Below, one piece after another: positions 1 through 11,978 of a stretch of DNA of 64,000 nucleotides (position 1 is its first letter; each line of letters opens with the position of its first letter). The stretch is taken from NCBI GenBank assembly GCA_036346225.1, contig JARFIW010001482.1:396001-460000 (forward strand), written 5' to 3'. This stretch comes from Platerodrilus igneus (taxonomy: Eukaryota > Arthropoda > Insecta > Coleoptera > Lycidae). The notes under the pieces were generated by a model. The model was not told where the DNA came from and did no database searches. It was given only the letters and a program-made list of their open reading frames with translations. A program made the translations under genes and the position numbers.

Positions 1-59
1 ACCTTACATTCAAAGTCTCTATCACTAAATCGAACCGTTGTTTTAAATTCTTACGATGA

Positions 60-130
60 CGAGCCCCAAATATCTCCTCCCGGAGATCCGAATGAGGGGT
101 ATTTTACCTCTGGATAAGAATTTTACTTGT
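60..130 (-). mobile_element. RTE 5'-region fragment
   Basis: This short stretch matches, in the same orientation, the antisense 5' part of the RTE copy near 50130-50200 (both contain 'cggagatccgaa' followed by an 'attttac/actc' block). It is therefore a minus-strand scrap of the same RTE family. No reading frame is preserved. The match was made by eye within the window. Confidence 0.45.
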
Positions 131-324
131 GAGCTCTCCATCATACATAGTTCGTGTTTATTGTGGTAAATTCCCATATCTTTCCACAACGCAGTTTTTA
201 AAGATTTTAGCAAAAAGCCGTATCTGTCACGGCCAACCCCAACAACCTTGTAAATTATCGAGGATCGCCCGAAACCAACCGACTCTCCTCCAATGTTTTT
301 TAGCCAGCAAGACTGCTGCCCCTT

Positions 325-365
325 GCTGCGCCTTTTAATCGCCTCTTACGATAAGCAGGCCTACT
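325..365. repeat. Short dispersed repeat with TCGCCTCTTACGA core
   Basis: The block 'ttttaatcgcctcttacga' is followed by an 'aagcagg' block; a closer-to-consensus copy lies at 19480-19560. This block recurs widely in insect genomes next to RTE-like elements (general knowledge). Function unknown. Confidence 0.35.
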
Positions 366-820
366 ATAGTAGTATTCTTTGTCTCTTACTATAAGAAACC
401 AATAGAAATAAGAAAACCAAATTAGGCAGAACGGCTAGCGGACTAATTGGATCAGCGGAGGCAATGAGTGTGGGGTGGGATCTGTGATGTATAAGATGGA
501 AATTTATTCGTAGGGTCAAGCATCTGAACTATAGATGAAATTAAGGGCGCACTATACGCTGTCATATGATTGAGATGTAACTAATTTCCTAGAGGCGGGT
601 ATAGAAAGCTCAAGATAACTAAATCAAACACAACAAAAAAAAACAACACACTTTGTAAAGATATAAAGTACTTACGGATTGTCTAAGTAAACACTATACT
701 GCAACGTCTCGTCTTGCATCTGTAACATAAAATCAAAGCATTACCTCAAACTCGGTTTGAGCCTATTTTATATCGGTCGATTCTTAATGTTTTAATTCAT
801 ATTATTAAATATTTAAGATA
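366..820. other. Unannotated AT-rich stretch
   Basis: No reading frame, repeat or structured RNA was recognised here. It leads into the 5' end of the RTE copy at 821. Confidence 0.4.
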
Positions 821-1700
821 TTGATATTTAAGATGATGGCATCCTCTGGGGTAAAAAATTCCGGTGGTAAAATAGTCCCCAATTCGAATCTCCAGGAGGG
901 GACTAAATTCGTGGATATAATCAGAAAGTATAAAAAAAGTGTCGTGAACATTCTGGGAGTCGGAGCGTGGAATGTCAGTAGTATGAGGCTAGTAGGTAAG
1001 CTAGAGAACTTGAAAATTGAAATGGACAGGTTAGCATTAGACCTAGTAGGAATCAGCGAAGTTCATGGCCAAAGGTGGGTTTTTTTTTTGGAGCGGAGAC
1101 TCTAGAGTAACTCACACAAAATCAGAAGAGGGAAATTCGAATGTACGGATAGTTATGAAAAAAAAATATAACTCATGGTTAGATTAGAATCTAAACCGGT
1201 AAATACAGTAATAATACAGTTAAGAAGAGGTAAAAGCGATCTACAAAGATATTGAAGAGATACTAAGATACGTAAATGACACGAAAGTTTAATAATTACA
1301 GGGGTTTTTAATGCAGTGGTAGGTGAGAGTAGGAAAGGCGCGGTAGTAGGTTTATTTGGTTTAGGCAGGAGAAGCGACAGGGGAAATAGGATGGCAGAAT
1401 TTTGCGACCAAAACAATTTAACCATCACAAACACATCATTTCAGCAGCATGCTAGAAGACGATCACGTGGAAGATGCCAGGAGATACAAGAAGATATCGA
1501 ATAGATTACATTCTTGTTGAACAACGGTTTAGGAATCAAGTAAAAGACTAGAAGCCATCCAAAAGCAGATATGGACACTGACCACAACATCGTAATTATG
1601 AAGGCCGTTATTAAATTTAAAGATTTATGAAAAAGGAACGGAAAAAGACACTTTGAGTTTGAGAAACTAAAAGATATATATATTAGAAGCAGAGATAGGA
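821..1700 (+). pseudogene. Decayed RTE apurinic-type endonuclease
   Basis: The first 94 codons read through 'GAWNVSSMRLVGKLENLKIE' and 'LDLVGISEVHG', the N-terminal part of an RTE endonuclease (the G-x-W-N-V and ISE-V strands of the exonuclease-endonuclease-phosphatase fold). Past 1105 the frame is broken. Later pieces remain in other frames: 'FQQHARRRSRGR' near 1440, an 'ITFLLNNG' strand near 1505, and 'DTDHNIVIMK' near 1575, which carries the DHN/DHx catalytic-type motif. Several stops and shifts make this non-functional. It encoded the target-nicking activity of the element. Confidence 0.72.
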
Positions 1701-1871
1701 AAAATGAAAGATAGAACTAGACCTAGATTAGATTATTAAACACAGATAGTTAGAGATGTACGGAATTTCAAGGAAATGCGTAATCTAGCTCAGAATAGAA
1801 ACCAATGGAGGTACGCGTCCAACCAGTTCCAAAACAAACAAGTTGAAAATGCAAGGCATTGTCGCAACGAA
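821..1871 (+). mobile_element. Internally deleted RTE-clade non-LTR retrotransposon
   Basis: The copy begins with an endonuclease-type frame (see 821-1700) and jumps at about 1700-1740 to the very end of the RTE coding region and its 3' UTR ('tcagaatagaaaccaatgg', then 'gtacgcgtccaaccagttcc'). The reverse transcriptase between them is missing. The same plan, 5' endonuclease plus 3' end without RT, recurs at 49140-50423, although the joints differ. The RTE assignment rests on similarity to the insect 'craniofacial development protein 2-like' endonuclease ORFs, which are RTE-derived. Confidence 0.75.
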
Positions 1872-1954
1872 CTTCCAAATGTAGACTTACTTTAAAACAA
1901 TTTAAAGAAATTAAAATTATTATGTTGTAATAATTATAAGTATTCAGATAAAAT

Positions 1955-2222
1955 AAAAATTAATTCCCCGGGGGGGTCGGGTATCCGTGGTCAGATTTTG
2001 TGGGGGGTACCATATTTCGACTCAGCTATGTTAGGTGAGTCCAAATATGTATCGCACATTAATTTTGGACCTATTTGAAATTTTTGATAAAAATTAATTC
2101 CCCGGGGGGGGGGTCAGGTATCCGTGGTCAGATTTTGTGGGGGGTACCATATTTCGACTCAGCTATGTTAAGGAGTCCAAATATGTATCGCACATTAATT
2201 TTGGACCTATTTGAAATTTTAA
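1955..2222. repeat. Tandem duplication, 134-bp unit
   Basis: A unit starting with 'aaaaattaattcccc' and a run of G occurs twice in a row, at 1955 and 2089. It includes 'gtaccatatttcgactcagc' and 'catattaattttggacc'-like sequence, with only small indels between copies. The second copy is followed by a GC-rich block (2228-2275). No coding sense was found. Confidence 0.8.
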
Positions 2223-2355
2223 TTTTCCCGACGGAATATCGCGGGGGCACGGCGTCCCCGTGGCCCGATTTCAACTGACATCAAAACTTAAGCTCAGGAC
2301 ACCGAGCTGAATCGATTGATGTATCACACATTGATGTCCGACCATTAGAAAGGCC

Positions 2356-2393
2356 TCGGACGGACAGACGGACAGACAGACGGACGACAAATC
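2356..2393. repeat. Short (ACGG/ACAG)n microsatellite
   Basis: Repeats of the 'cggacagacgga' type form a short tetranucleotide-like tract, followed by a small hairpin 'cgaacgaagttcg'. It belongs to the same dispersed repeat as the duplication just upstream. Confidence 0.6.
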
Positions 2394-2454
2394 GATTTCA
2401 TAAACGAACGAAGTTCGTTGAAAAACTTATGATGACAACAAATAATTGTACCTT

Positions 2455-3111
2455 GACCTGATGATTATTATAACTAACTACAGGTGTTGGTCTTACAATA
2501 TTCTCAACTAATGTTAATTGTGTGAAAGAATTTACTGAAAACCTATTAATTCGGCAAATGTCTGTGTTGGGGGGATTTTGGCAGCCACGGGCTACTTAAT
2601 CCCCTTTACATACCACTGAATATTTGCTGTAGGAATGTCAGGGAACGGTGTAGGCTAGCTCAGAATAGAAATCAGTGAAGGTACGCGTCTAACCAGTTCC
2701 AAGACGGAAAACCTAATGATAAAAAAATAATTACACTTAAGTCTTATGAGTACTATAAACAAATACAAATGTTGGTTTTGCAATATTCTCAACTAATGCT
2801 GACTGTGCGAAAGTATTTATTGGAAATCTACTAATTCGGCAAATGTACAAGTGTTGGGGTATCTTGGTAGCCATAGGTTGCTTAACCCCTTTCACACACC
2901 ACTAAATATCGGGGAAATATGGTATATATTTACAAAACAATGGAAAGGGAACCGAGCTGTATCTAGGCAGTGGAAATTTCGGGGAACTGTGTTGGCTAGC
3001 ACAGAATAGAAATCAGTGAGGTACGCGTCCAACCAGTTCGAAGACGAAAAACCTAATGCCAAAAAATAATTACACTTAAACCTGATTGTTGTTATAAACA
3101 ACAACAGTTGT
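2455..3111 (+). mobile_element. RTE 3'-tail fragments, tandemly arranged
   Basis: Three partial RTE 3' ends follow one another. Each carries 'aatattctcaactaatg'-type sequence, a 'ttaattcggcaaatgt'-type strand and a 'gcttaacccctttcacac'-type end. The coding tail 'ggctagctcagaatagaaat' recurs at 2651 and 2991, about 340 bp apart. The last tail is cut by element X at about 3112 and resumes at about 5811. Confidence 0.65.
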
Positions 3112-3620
3112 TGATACAACGTTCACTTTCCAACGGTAAAATTAAAACGTACCTTTTTGTGTTTTTTATTATTCGTTTACGTCGATTCTGCTTCAATCCT
3201 CCAACAACACCTGGTACATTAGACCTTTTTACAATATGTACGTTTCCTAATAATTTGCATTTAAATCTATTTATTTTAAAACGAATAGATTTTCTACAAT
3301 CTAATAGTCGGTACCGTGTTTTAATTGTCCGTTGGTTTGGCCCATATTCCTATAGCGTATAATTACTTCGTATACTACTTCAATCTAGAGATTCCTTGAT
3401 ATATTAGATCATACTTTATTTGATAAAGCGTGGTTCGAGTTTCTAATCAACTTTTGGTATATTTGATAACACCGGCATTGAATGTAGTCTTTGCTAAAAA
3501 CGAGTTCATTACTCGATCCTTTCTGTATAAAGTAATTACTCGTCATAATCTTTTTTATTTTTCATTACTTGATAAAATTTCGTACACACACCACTGTGTG
3601 GTGAGTACTTTTATTGTTAA
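3112..3620 (+). repeat. Element X copy 1, first direct repeat (5' LTR-like)
   Basis: The sequence runs from 'gttcactttccaacggtaaa' to 'cttttattgttaa' and aligns along its length with 4368-4876. Shared blocks include 'cctccaacaacacc' and 'gcattgaatgtagtc'. The two differ at scattered bases, so the duplication is not recent. Confidence 0.7.
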
Positions 3621-4367
3621 TTTTTTTTTGGTTTTTATACTTGTTGCTTGGTGGTATTCTTTTTGGATTTTTTTCTCGTTCCTTTTGTTCTACATTCCTC
3701 TCCATTTTCTTGTGACTACTGTTACTTTCTGTCGGTCTTCGTGCCGACTTGGTAAATTTTTTTTCGATCTACTTCCTGTGGTATGTGCTTCTAGACTATT
3801 TGTTTCTTCTTTTCGGAAACCACGACTTAGTCGACTTTAGGCCTAGTTACAGTTCTTTTCTTCGGTTTTTCGTTTGTTGCGATTCTTGGGTATCACAGCC
3901 TGAAGCATTTTGTTTTTTTCACTATCCAACATTCTACTTGTTCCCCGGCTTACTTTAAGGCTTGACACTTTTGGCGATTACTGTTGGTTTTCTTCCTCGT
4001 CCCTTTTTGTTACTTTTGGTTTTCTACATAAAACCAATCGTCTTGTGAGGTTAAAGACAGCTTTGTTTCTTTGCTGAAGAAGCATCCGTCTTTTGACGAC
4101 TTTGACAGTGTTGACGCCGTTCTATCTTTGCCCTCACTCATTGCTACAACCTACTTATCTTTCTCTGTGGTACTTTTTACTTTTGGATTTTCCCAGTATT
4201 TTGGTTATTCGAGTCGGATATCAGATGATTCTTTTTTTGGTTTTTAATTTACTTAAGCGAATTTTTGTTTGTTTGTTTGGTTTTTTCGTACTGAGTACTG
4301 TACTCTCCACTCTCTTACTTTTGTTTTCCTACCCCGACGTGTTAATTTTGCTGGGGCGGGAGGGATT

Positions 4368-4876
4368 TGTTACGTTCACTTTCCAACGGTAAAATTAAAA
4401 CGTTCCCTTTTTGTCTTTTATTATTCGTTTACGTAGATTCTGCTTCAATCCTCCAACAACACCCGGTATATTAGACCTTCCTACAATAAGTACGCTTCCT
4501 AATAATTTGCATTTAAATTTATTTATTTTAAAACGAAAGGCTTTTCTACAAGCGAATAGTCGGTACCTTGTTTTTGGTGTCTGTTGGTTTGGCCTATATT
4601 CTTATAGCGTATAATTACTTTGTATACTACTTCAATCTAGAGATTCGTTAAAATAATGGATCATACTCTATTTCATAAACCGTGGTTCGAATTTCTATTC
4701 ACCTTTTGGCATATTTGATAACGCCGGCATTGAATGTAGTCCTTGCTAGAAACGAGTTCATTACTCGAACCTTTCTGTATACGACAACGATTACTCGTCG
4801 TTACCATTTTTATTTTTTGTTACTTGATAAAATTTCGTGCGCACACCACCGTGTGATAAGAACTTTTATTGTTAAA
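4368..4876 (+). repeat. Element X copy 1, second direct repeat (3' LTR-like)
   Basis: It begins TGTTACGTTCAC directly after a purine-rich tract and matches 3112-3620. The reverse complements at 18180-18529 and 20706-21094 belong to the same family and begin with the same TGTTACG. Confidence 0.7.
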
Positions 4877-5810
4877 AACATGTACTTTTCTTCGTAAAAG
4901 GTCTAACTGTTACTCGTAATTATTATAGCTTCCTTCGGTGGACATAACGACCCGTTGAAAAACCGCTCCTTTTGGTATTGGAGGACACCCGCACTGGGTG
5001 ATCCCGAGTTTATCTGTTCCACCCTGTCATTAGAGAGGGCGTGATCAAACCTACTCCTTGGACACGCGGGTGAGTGTTTATCCACGATTTTTATTGTGCT
5101 GATCCTGTGAAATGGTCGACACAATATGTTTATCAGGTTCTATTGGATACCTGAACTTTGTAGCTTTAACAGGATTATCTTTATCTTTATGTGAAATGAT
5201 ATTTATTATTAAGATTGTATTTATTGTGACCATTTTACTTATTTAATTGTAGGCTCACGAGGGTGATTTAGAACTGTTGGTCTTTTTTTTTGGGGGTTAT
5301 AAATCCTTTTCTTTTGTCAGTTAAGACATCGTAGTGCCGATGAATTGTATGTAACTTTATGCTTACCATGATGATTTAGAGCTGTTGTTTTTAGTGTTGA
5401 ATTGTTTTTTGTGGTTATTTAAGATTTGTGGTGACCTAAAAACTGCAGCTCGCTATTTTAAATGATGATTTTTTTTTTGTTTTCCTGATATACGTATGTT
5501 AGGGTTATTGATTCTTTTGTGTGTTTGGTTATACTGCGCTTTATATATTTTTAAAATATCATGTATAATAGTTATAAGTATTAATTATGTTTGTGTTTAA
5601 TTTTGTTGGTACTGCTGTTCTTTTGTAACATGTTTTTCTTTAATTAGAGGTGTTTTTATGTTTTGCTGTGAGTTATAAATAAGTGTGTGTATTTTTATTT
5701 CAGGCCTCTCCATTATTTTTGGTAATTATAAAACCCCAACTACTCGCCGATTGAGCTCGGTCATTCTTGTATTGTCCGTCCAGCTACATCGATGTACGTA
5801 GCAGGGTTCT

Positions 5811-6345
5811 GCAATATTTTCAACTAATCTTGATTGTGCAGAGAGATTTATTAGAAAACTATTAATTCGGTGAAATAGGGTATATATTTATTAAACAATA
5901 AAAGGTTATCCGAACTGTATCTAACAAGATTCAGCAGCGGCTATGTTCAAAGACAACAAACATAAAAACATGGACAAAAGTGTTGGAAGCATGTGTGTGG
6001 AGCACAGCACTGTACGCCTATGAAATAGGGACAGTAGGAGAAGCAGACAAGAGGCTATGCTTCAACATGGACTGATAAAGTTAGTAACAAAGAGGTTATA
6101 GAAATAGTAGGGACATAAAGAAATATGAGAAATAGAAAGGAAGGATATGTTTTAAGGTATTTTTGGGGAATATTGCAGGGTATATTACAAGCAGGTATTG
6201 GAATAAAGGTAAATGTACACCTAAATCAGAATATTGCACGCAGATAGTGAAAGATGCAGATTGTGGGAATTTTAGGGAAATGTGTAGGTTAACTCAGAAT
6301 AGGACACAATGGGGGTACACGTTTAACCAGTTCCACGACTGAAGA
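5811..6345 (+). mobile_element. RTE 3' fragment
   Basis: At 5811-5925 the RTE tail interrupted by element X resumes ('gcaatattttcaactaatc'). From about 5945 a second piece reads like the RTE C-terminus: 'gttcaaagacaacaaacat', then 'tgtgtggagcacagcactgt', and ends 'cagaataggacacaatgg' with 'ttaaccagttcc'. In frame pieces this is the K-x-Y-V-W-S-T-x-L-Y-G-C region after the RT domain. It is heavily mutated. Confidence 0.65.
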
Positions 6346-6639
6346 CAAAGATGATATTAAATATTGTGAGAGAAAATAATAACTGCATAAGTTGTAAAGG
6401 TTTCTATTAGCTTAATTTCTTTCTTTTTCAGAGCATAAACCAAGGTATCTACATTTTTTATATAAGAAAATAAATCATTAAAATATTCTCTTATTTAAAT
6501 AAAATGTTATTTACATTGGTTATGACCACAGCTGTCATAGATCTAGTATCGATATGTTACACTGAAGTGCTATAAAGCATTTTAGATAAGCACTGTAATT
6601 ACATATAGAACTATAAGGTAATCAATTCTCAAAGGTGTT

Positions 6640-7300
6640 CACTAAAATACTACTATTAAATTTTATGATAGTATTAAATAAGCTTTGTAAAAATATAATG
6701 TTCCACTTTGATGCAGTTGTATAAGGAAATTGTAAAAAATATTAATGTTAGATCTTATGATAATACGTTAGAACTTTATGAAAAAATATAAACCTGTATG
6801 GTTAATACGGTCTTACAATGAGAATAAAAAATATCACTGCTAAATTTTATGACAGTGCTTATTAAACTATATAAAAAATTACTATTAAATGTTATGACAG
6901 CATCTGTTAAAAAAATATAGCTGTATTTTTTAATACAATCTCATAAGGAAAATTATGTAAATGTTACTGTTAGATTTTTGGATAGTACTTAATTAACTTT
7001 ATATAAATTAATTTTGCACCTAGATGCAGTTGCATAAACAAATTTGGTAAAGATGTTACTGTTAGGTCTCATGACATTACTAAATAAACTTTATAAAAAT
7101 ATAAATCGGTATGCTTAATACCGTCTTGTAACGAGACTAAAAAAATGTATGACATTAGATCGTATAATAGTGCGTATCAACCTTTATAAAAATATTATAT
7201 CCATATATTTAATACAATTACATAATAAAAATTATGCGGTAAACTACTGTCAGATTTTATGACAGTACAAAATAAACTTTATATAAATTACATCCAATAA
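6640..7300. repeat. AT-rich tandem array, about 95-bp unit
   Basis: About seven diverged units repeat the order 'ttactgttagattttatgac', 'agtact/aaataaacttt', 'ataaaaatata', 'cttaatac' and 'gtctta'. Units begin near 6655, 6748, 6844, 6970, 7052, 7158 and 7245, with one short unit near 6887. Divergence is high, so the array is old. No protein can be read through it. Confidence 0.65.
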
Positions 7301-7319
7301 TTTCTATTAACAAAGTTTT

Positions 7320-10300
7320 AATGCCAACACTGATTTCGATAATTCACAATAAAATTAAAGTAATGTGTAGATATCAAGAGGTAATTAGAGTGATACACTT
7401 ATTTCAAAATATTAAGTAAGCGGATATTGCCTAGGAGTAACTTACTAGCCACTTAGATAATCACAAACGATTTTCATGTGATACGAGAAATATATTATCT
7501 CTTCCAACTAAATATCGTTCCATTTCCTATATGCACAACGTCACGACGAAAGATAATCGAAGTTGACGAATTAAAGCATCGCTATAACTATGGATCTTCA
7601 AAATATTACTCTCCACTAGTTATTATAAGAAACATTTTAACGATCCAAGTTTAATTGGGTAGTTAGGGAAAACAGGGGGTGAAAGTTTACGCAACTACTT
7701 TTTTCGTTTGTACTCTGTACTTCACCACTATAAAAATAAAAATCTTAAATTTATTATGTCCTTTTTTACGCTATTCCGTACAGATAAGAAAGAAAGTAGT
7801 AAAGTAAGTAAAGAAGATCACTCATACCGAATACTGCAACAAAATAGAAGGGTAGAATAGAAATCTAAAAGAATTGGATTTCGTGCTAGCTGAAACGTCG
7901 TGGAGTGGGGTGGTTTACACAAAAGGAAAAATTGGAAACCTCGGTAGTAATTTATTTACAAACCGTTAGTTAACATAGTATAAAAAGAAATATCCACAAA
8001 TACCAGGTCAAACATTTACGTAATCATCCTGTTACAACATGATGTAAAAGCGTCAACTCACATATAACACAACATAGAACTATACATTTAAGCAAATATT
8101 GATTATAAAATCTTAAAATCCAAATAATGCATATAAGGATACTTACACAATATTTCCAGTTCTAAATATATATACAAGAAAAAAATTAGACATAATATAC
8201 ACAGTATTTTTGCCTGCTCTGTGAAGTGCGCTTTCTAAAAAAAATAAAGTAACCCTAACTAAAATGAACCAAGTGTTAACTTACTCTAGATTATAATTTA
8301 GTAAACAAACCGTTGACGCTAGCATTTCGTAAGATTAATTTTAAAACAAGTAAAAAATCACTCTAACGCGAGCTTCAGTTTATATAAATGTGATGGGTAA
8401 ATAATTACGGAATCACTTGGGTACTGAGATGACAAAGTAAATTTTTAACACGCAGTCTGTAATTTATTGTGCAACCACGAGTAAAAAAAATTATAGCACT
8501 TACGTGGTTAACAACCAGCAAAAGAAGTGTGTATTTCATACCAGCATCAAGGAGAAAAACAAAACAAAGTAACTGTACCTTAGGAGAGTTGCTGTCTGCC
8601 TCTGGCACCTTTGTAGTAGATCCGAAAGTGCGTATCTACTTGTCGGCGGACTGGATACTAGATACTAGGATACATTAAGTAATACAAAGCACTTTAGCAC
8701 AGCGACTTACAGAGTTCCTTACAGGTAAGGGCTCTGTATATATTCGGCCAGCTTTCAAAGCTCAATCTGTATTTACACCGAAAGAAAACAACGTGCTTCT
8801 GTTTCCAAAAACAATTTCCATCCTAAAATGTTAAGTATTTCTACGAACAGCACCTACAGTTTTTTCAATAAAACAGCTGCGAGCATTAGTAGAACAAAGC
8901 CAGAGTTTTACATAACGGCTTCCAAAAATTGCTAACAAGGGGACTCGTACCACTAGGTGGGCTGGACACTAACGAGATAATAGAAAACCGCTTGATAGAA
9001 AATTTCTTAGTAAAGTGTAGATAACAAACCCATTAAAGGAGTTCATTTACGATGCAGGTGATGAAACGTATTTCAAAGAATCTATAAGGCAAAGTTATTT
9101 AAATTTTTTTAAAGAAAACCATAACAGTATTTGATGCAGGTGGTTAAAACGTATTTCGAAGCATGTATAAGGCAAAGCTCTTTTAGCTTTTTAAAGGAGT
9201 GAAGCAGGTGTTTAACTTATTTTAAGATATTTACGATCACCGCTTTTTAATCTTCTGCAAAGCAAAAGAGATTATTATAGAATAGATTCTAGTATTTACC
9301 GTTGTATCCAAAACTACACGACATTTAAACAAGTGCTTATTCAATTGAAAAGAAGTCGAGCTTGTTGAATTATAATTCGTATGAGTTGAAACAACACAAA
9401 AAGTGTAAAGTTATTTAAGTTACAAATTTTAGGAGGCGCTTTTTAAAAACGTACAACGGAGTAGTTGGTAATTAAAATTTATGCAGAAGTATATCGCTTG
9501 CAGGGATTTAACGTAACACCTTATATGTCGCAAACTCTGAGAGTGGCCGCTTTGTTTTTTTTGTTGTGCCTAAAATATCTAATGCGAAAGACATCCGCGT
9601 CATATACAAAAAGTTAGTTGAAACCATCTTCACCAATATAAAAATAGTAAATCATCGGAATGCATGAATATGTGATAACATAGGTTTCATTTGAAAAGTA
9701 AGTGTTCTGTTTTTGGTGCGTATAAGATGGGCTCTTATGTTGAGCACTTTGAAGTTATAAACAAATTGAGTTTGTTAAAATCTACTTCACCTTCATAATA
9801 CAGGTTTCAATCTTGCTGCGATCTAATATGATAGACAATCGATCAACTCATAAACAAATTTAGTTGGTTGGTACCAGCTTTACTACCACAAGCATAAAGA
9901 AAAAATTGAAATTTATGAAATAGTTGCTCTTGTGTTGCTCTTTCGATTCGCTCTAGCGTGACATCAAAGTTGACTGGTACCGTCACCACCAAAAACAGGA
10001 AAAACTATAATGCGTTAAATTTACATAACAAAATAGATCTTCAGCTTTAAAACTAACTGTTGTTTTAGTTCCTGGACCTAAGATGTGATTTACTGTGGCA
10101 GAAAATCTTGTGGATGAATAGCCAGTTGAAGTGAACCAACCGATAACCAACAGCGACGGTATTTATATCCGATCAGATGTCTTTAATACCTTTTTAGAAG
10201 TTAGAGGATCGTACTCTATTCATCCTTTTATCGGTGCTTTAAACACACACTTGTAAGTGTCAATTTTTCTTATTTGCCTTACGTCACGTAAATAGTTATA

Positions 10301-11239
10301 AATGTTGTAATAATACACTTATATAATTAAAAATAAAAGTGATTGCAAGAAAAATGCGTGAATATCTGTTTACAGCAACAACAGGACAAATATTCGTTAT
10401 CAGAGTGAGTTGCAAGTCATGCCACTCTTTCCCAAGTGTTTGTCATTTGTCAAACAATATTTCCAAATACAAAATCATATTTATCTAAATGTATGTAGTT
10501 GTTTAAGCCCATTCTTTGTTAACCAATTATTATAAATTATAAATGACCCCCATCCCCCACCACTTCACGGTACGAGTTTGAACTTCCATTGTGGACTAGT
10601 CCAAGAAATAATATTGTTTAGTTGCTTCAAACGAGTGATAGCTTCTTTAGATAGTGTGCCAAAATACGATATCAGAGATCAAAGATTAAAGAATTTTTGT
10701 ACGTATTTTGCTTCTTGAGGATCAGAGGTCAAGGTTGTACATATCAATATCTTCTGAAAAAGATATTTAAAATTGCTAAAGAATTTCTAAACTTAAAGCA
10801 AGGACATTATAAAAGTATTAGGCATCTGGTGCTTCTCCAACTCGAACAGAGAACACACGACGGCTTCCTGGATCAGACAATACTAGAAAGAGACCTATAA
10901 TAAAAAATAATTTTTTTGCTGTTTTACTCATCCCTAGCCCGGGAATATAAAAACCATCACTGATATGTATAGCAGCAAATAAAAATGTCGTTTTGAAGAC
11001 ACCTAATTCAAGAAAGAGTAGGATGGATTTTGAGTTAGTGCTGTTTAGAATATTGGGGAAAAGCGTAAACGGGGAGACGACTATAGACACATTCAATCGA
11101 TTTTCAAATGCTCCACCCGAAGGTATTACATTGGCTAGAAAGCGAGTTTTATTTATTTGGAAATTTTCAATTTTGCCGTATCCTTGCTAGTAGAGAATGG
11201 GGGCGGTCCTGGTATAGCGCCACCGCCACCGCGCCACTA
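7320..11239. other. Unannotated AT-rich stretch
   Basis: No supported gene, RNA or mobile element was recognised. Short open frames occur on both strands (for example 8405-8678 and 10818-11190), but they lack start context, splice sites or recognisable protein character and are most likely chance. The only structure noted is the short duplication at 9050-9205. Confidence 0.4.
9050..9205. repeat. Two-copy tandem duplication, about 80-bp unit
   Basis: The order 'gatgcaggtg', 'aaacgtatttc', 'aa..tataaggcaaag' and 'ttt..ttttaaag' occurs at 9051-9113 and again at 9133-9198, with a partial third 'gaagcaggtgtttaac' at 9200. Confidence 0.6.
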
Positions 11240-11728
11240 ATAGTTTTTTAAAGTGTTTTTTCATTAAAAACCCGTTAGAACTAATCGCTTTTGAATCGGT
11301 TTTCTCATTAAAAACCCATTAACATTAATCGTTTTTTAATGGGTTTTCTCGTTACAAACTCATTAACACTGATCGCCTTTAAATTGGAAAACTCATTAAC
11401 ACTAATTGCTTTTTAATGGAAAAACTCATTAACGATGTAATCATTTTTCCTTACGTCACATCTGTCATTACCGCCGCCGCTGCAACCGCAATCTTACCCT
11501 TGAAATTTTAAAAAACGCACCACCGAAGGGAGGGATTTCCTCCTTGCTTCCTTCTTACTCGGACGCCTCCAATACATGGACAACGCCACCATCACCTGCA
11601 TGTTAGACAACCCGCGATGCATCAAAAACGTTGCCGCCACCTAAATGTTTGCAACTCATTGTACACTCACTACGTCACAAGTGCCATCCTAATCACTTTT
11701 ACACTGGGTGATCTGTTAATTGGACCTG
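11240..11728 (+). repeat. Left inverted-repeat arm
   Basis: It pairs with the reverse complement of 14786-15146. Shared blocks include 'tttttccttacgtcacatct', 'gcatgttagacaaccc' and 'tgtttgcaactcattgtaca' with scattered differences. Its outer part (11262-11433) is expanded into a minisatellite absent from the other arm. Confidence 0.8.
11262..11433. repeat. Minisatellite, about 44-bp unit
   Basis: Four units of the form 'cattaaaaacccattaac', 'attaatcg', 'ttttttaatgggttttct' decay progressively toward the right. The right inverted arm holds only one such unit, so the array expanded after the arms formed. Confidence 0.7.
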
Positions 11729-11736
11729 AACCTTAA

Positions 11737-11978
11737 TTTCTTGGGCAATCTAACCCCATTAGAATGTTTAAAATCGGACTATCTCTTGCAAAGTTACACC
11801 CTGTTAAAGCCCCGTACACCAAGTTTTCGCTTTTTGATTTCATATCTAATCTAGGTAAGAGTTTTCTTCGACTAGCCACTTTAGTCTGATTTAGAATTTT
11901 CTTGTACAATCTAACCCTGTTTGAATTTTTAAAATTGGACTATCCATTACAAAGTTACACACTGTTAAAGCCTCGTAC
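11737..11978. repeat. 80-bp direct duplication
   Basis: The segments 11737-11816 and 11899-11978 are alike: 'caatctaaccc', 'tttaaaat.ggactat', 'caaagttacac.ctgttaaa', 'gcc.cgtac'. They lie 162 bp apart. No function is apparent. Confidence 0.7.

Larger units (their letters stand above)
3112..5810 (+). mobile_element. LTR-like element X, copy 1, nested in an RTE tail
   Basis: Two direct repeats of about 500 bp (3112-3620 and 4368-4876) flank about 750 bp of T-rich non-coding sequence. The second repeat starts TGTTACGTTC and is preceded by the purine run 'ggggcgggaggga', as expected for a polypurine tract next to a 3' LTR. The whole arrangement, plus about 900 bp beyond the second repeat, is also present inverted at 17280-21094. 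No gag or pol frame is present, so this looks like a non-autonomous LTR element, or part of a larger unknown repeat. The RTE tail sequence continues on both sides, so X inserted into it. Exact ends are uncertain. Confidence 0.55.

Noticed and set aside
3430..4392. Phe/Leu-rich frames in element X copy 1
   Set aside because: They are translations of a T-rich non-coding interior and are not conserved in copy 2.
6640..7300. CRISPR-like array
   Set aside because: The repeats are adjacent, diverged and lack unique spacers of fixed length, and the sequence is eukaryotic.
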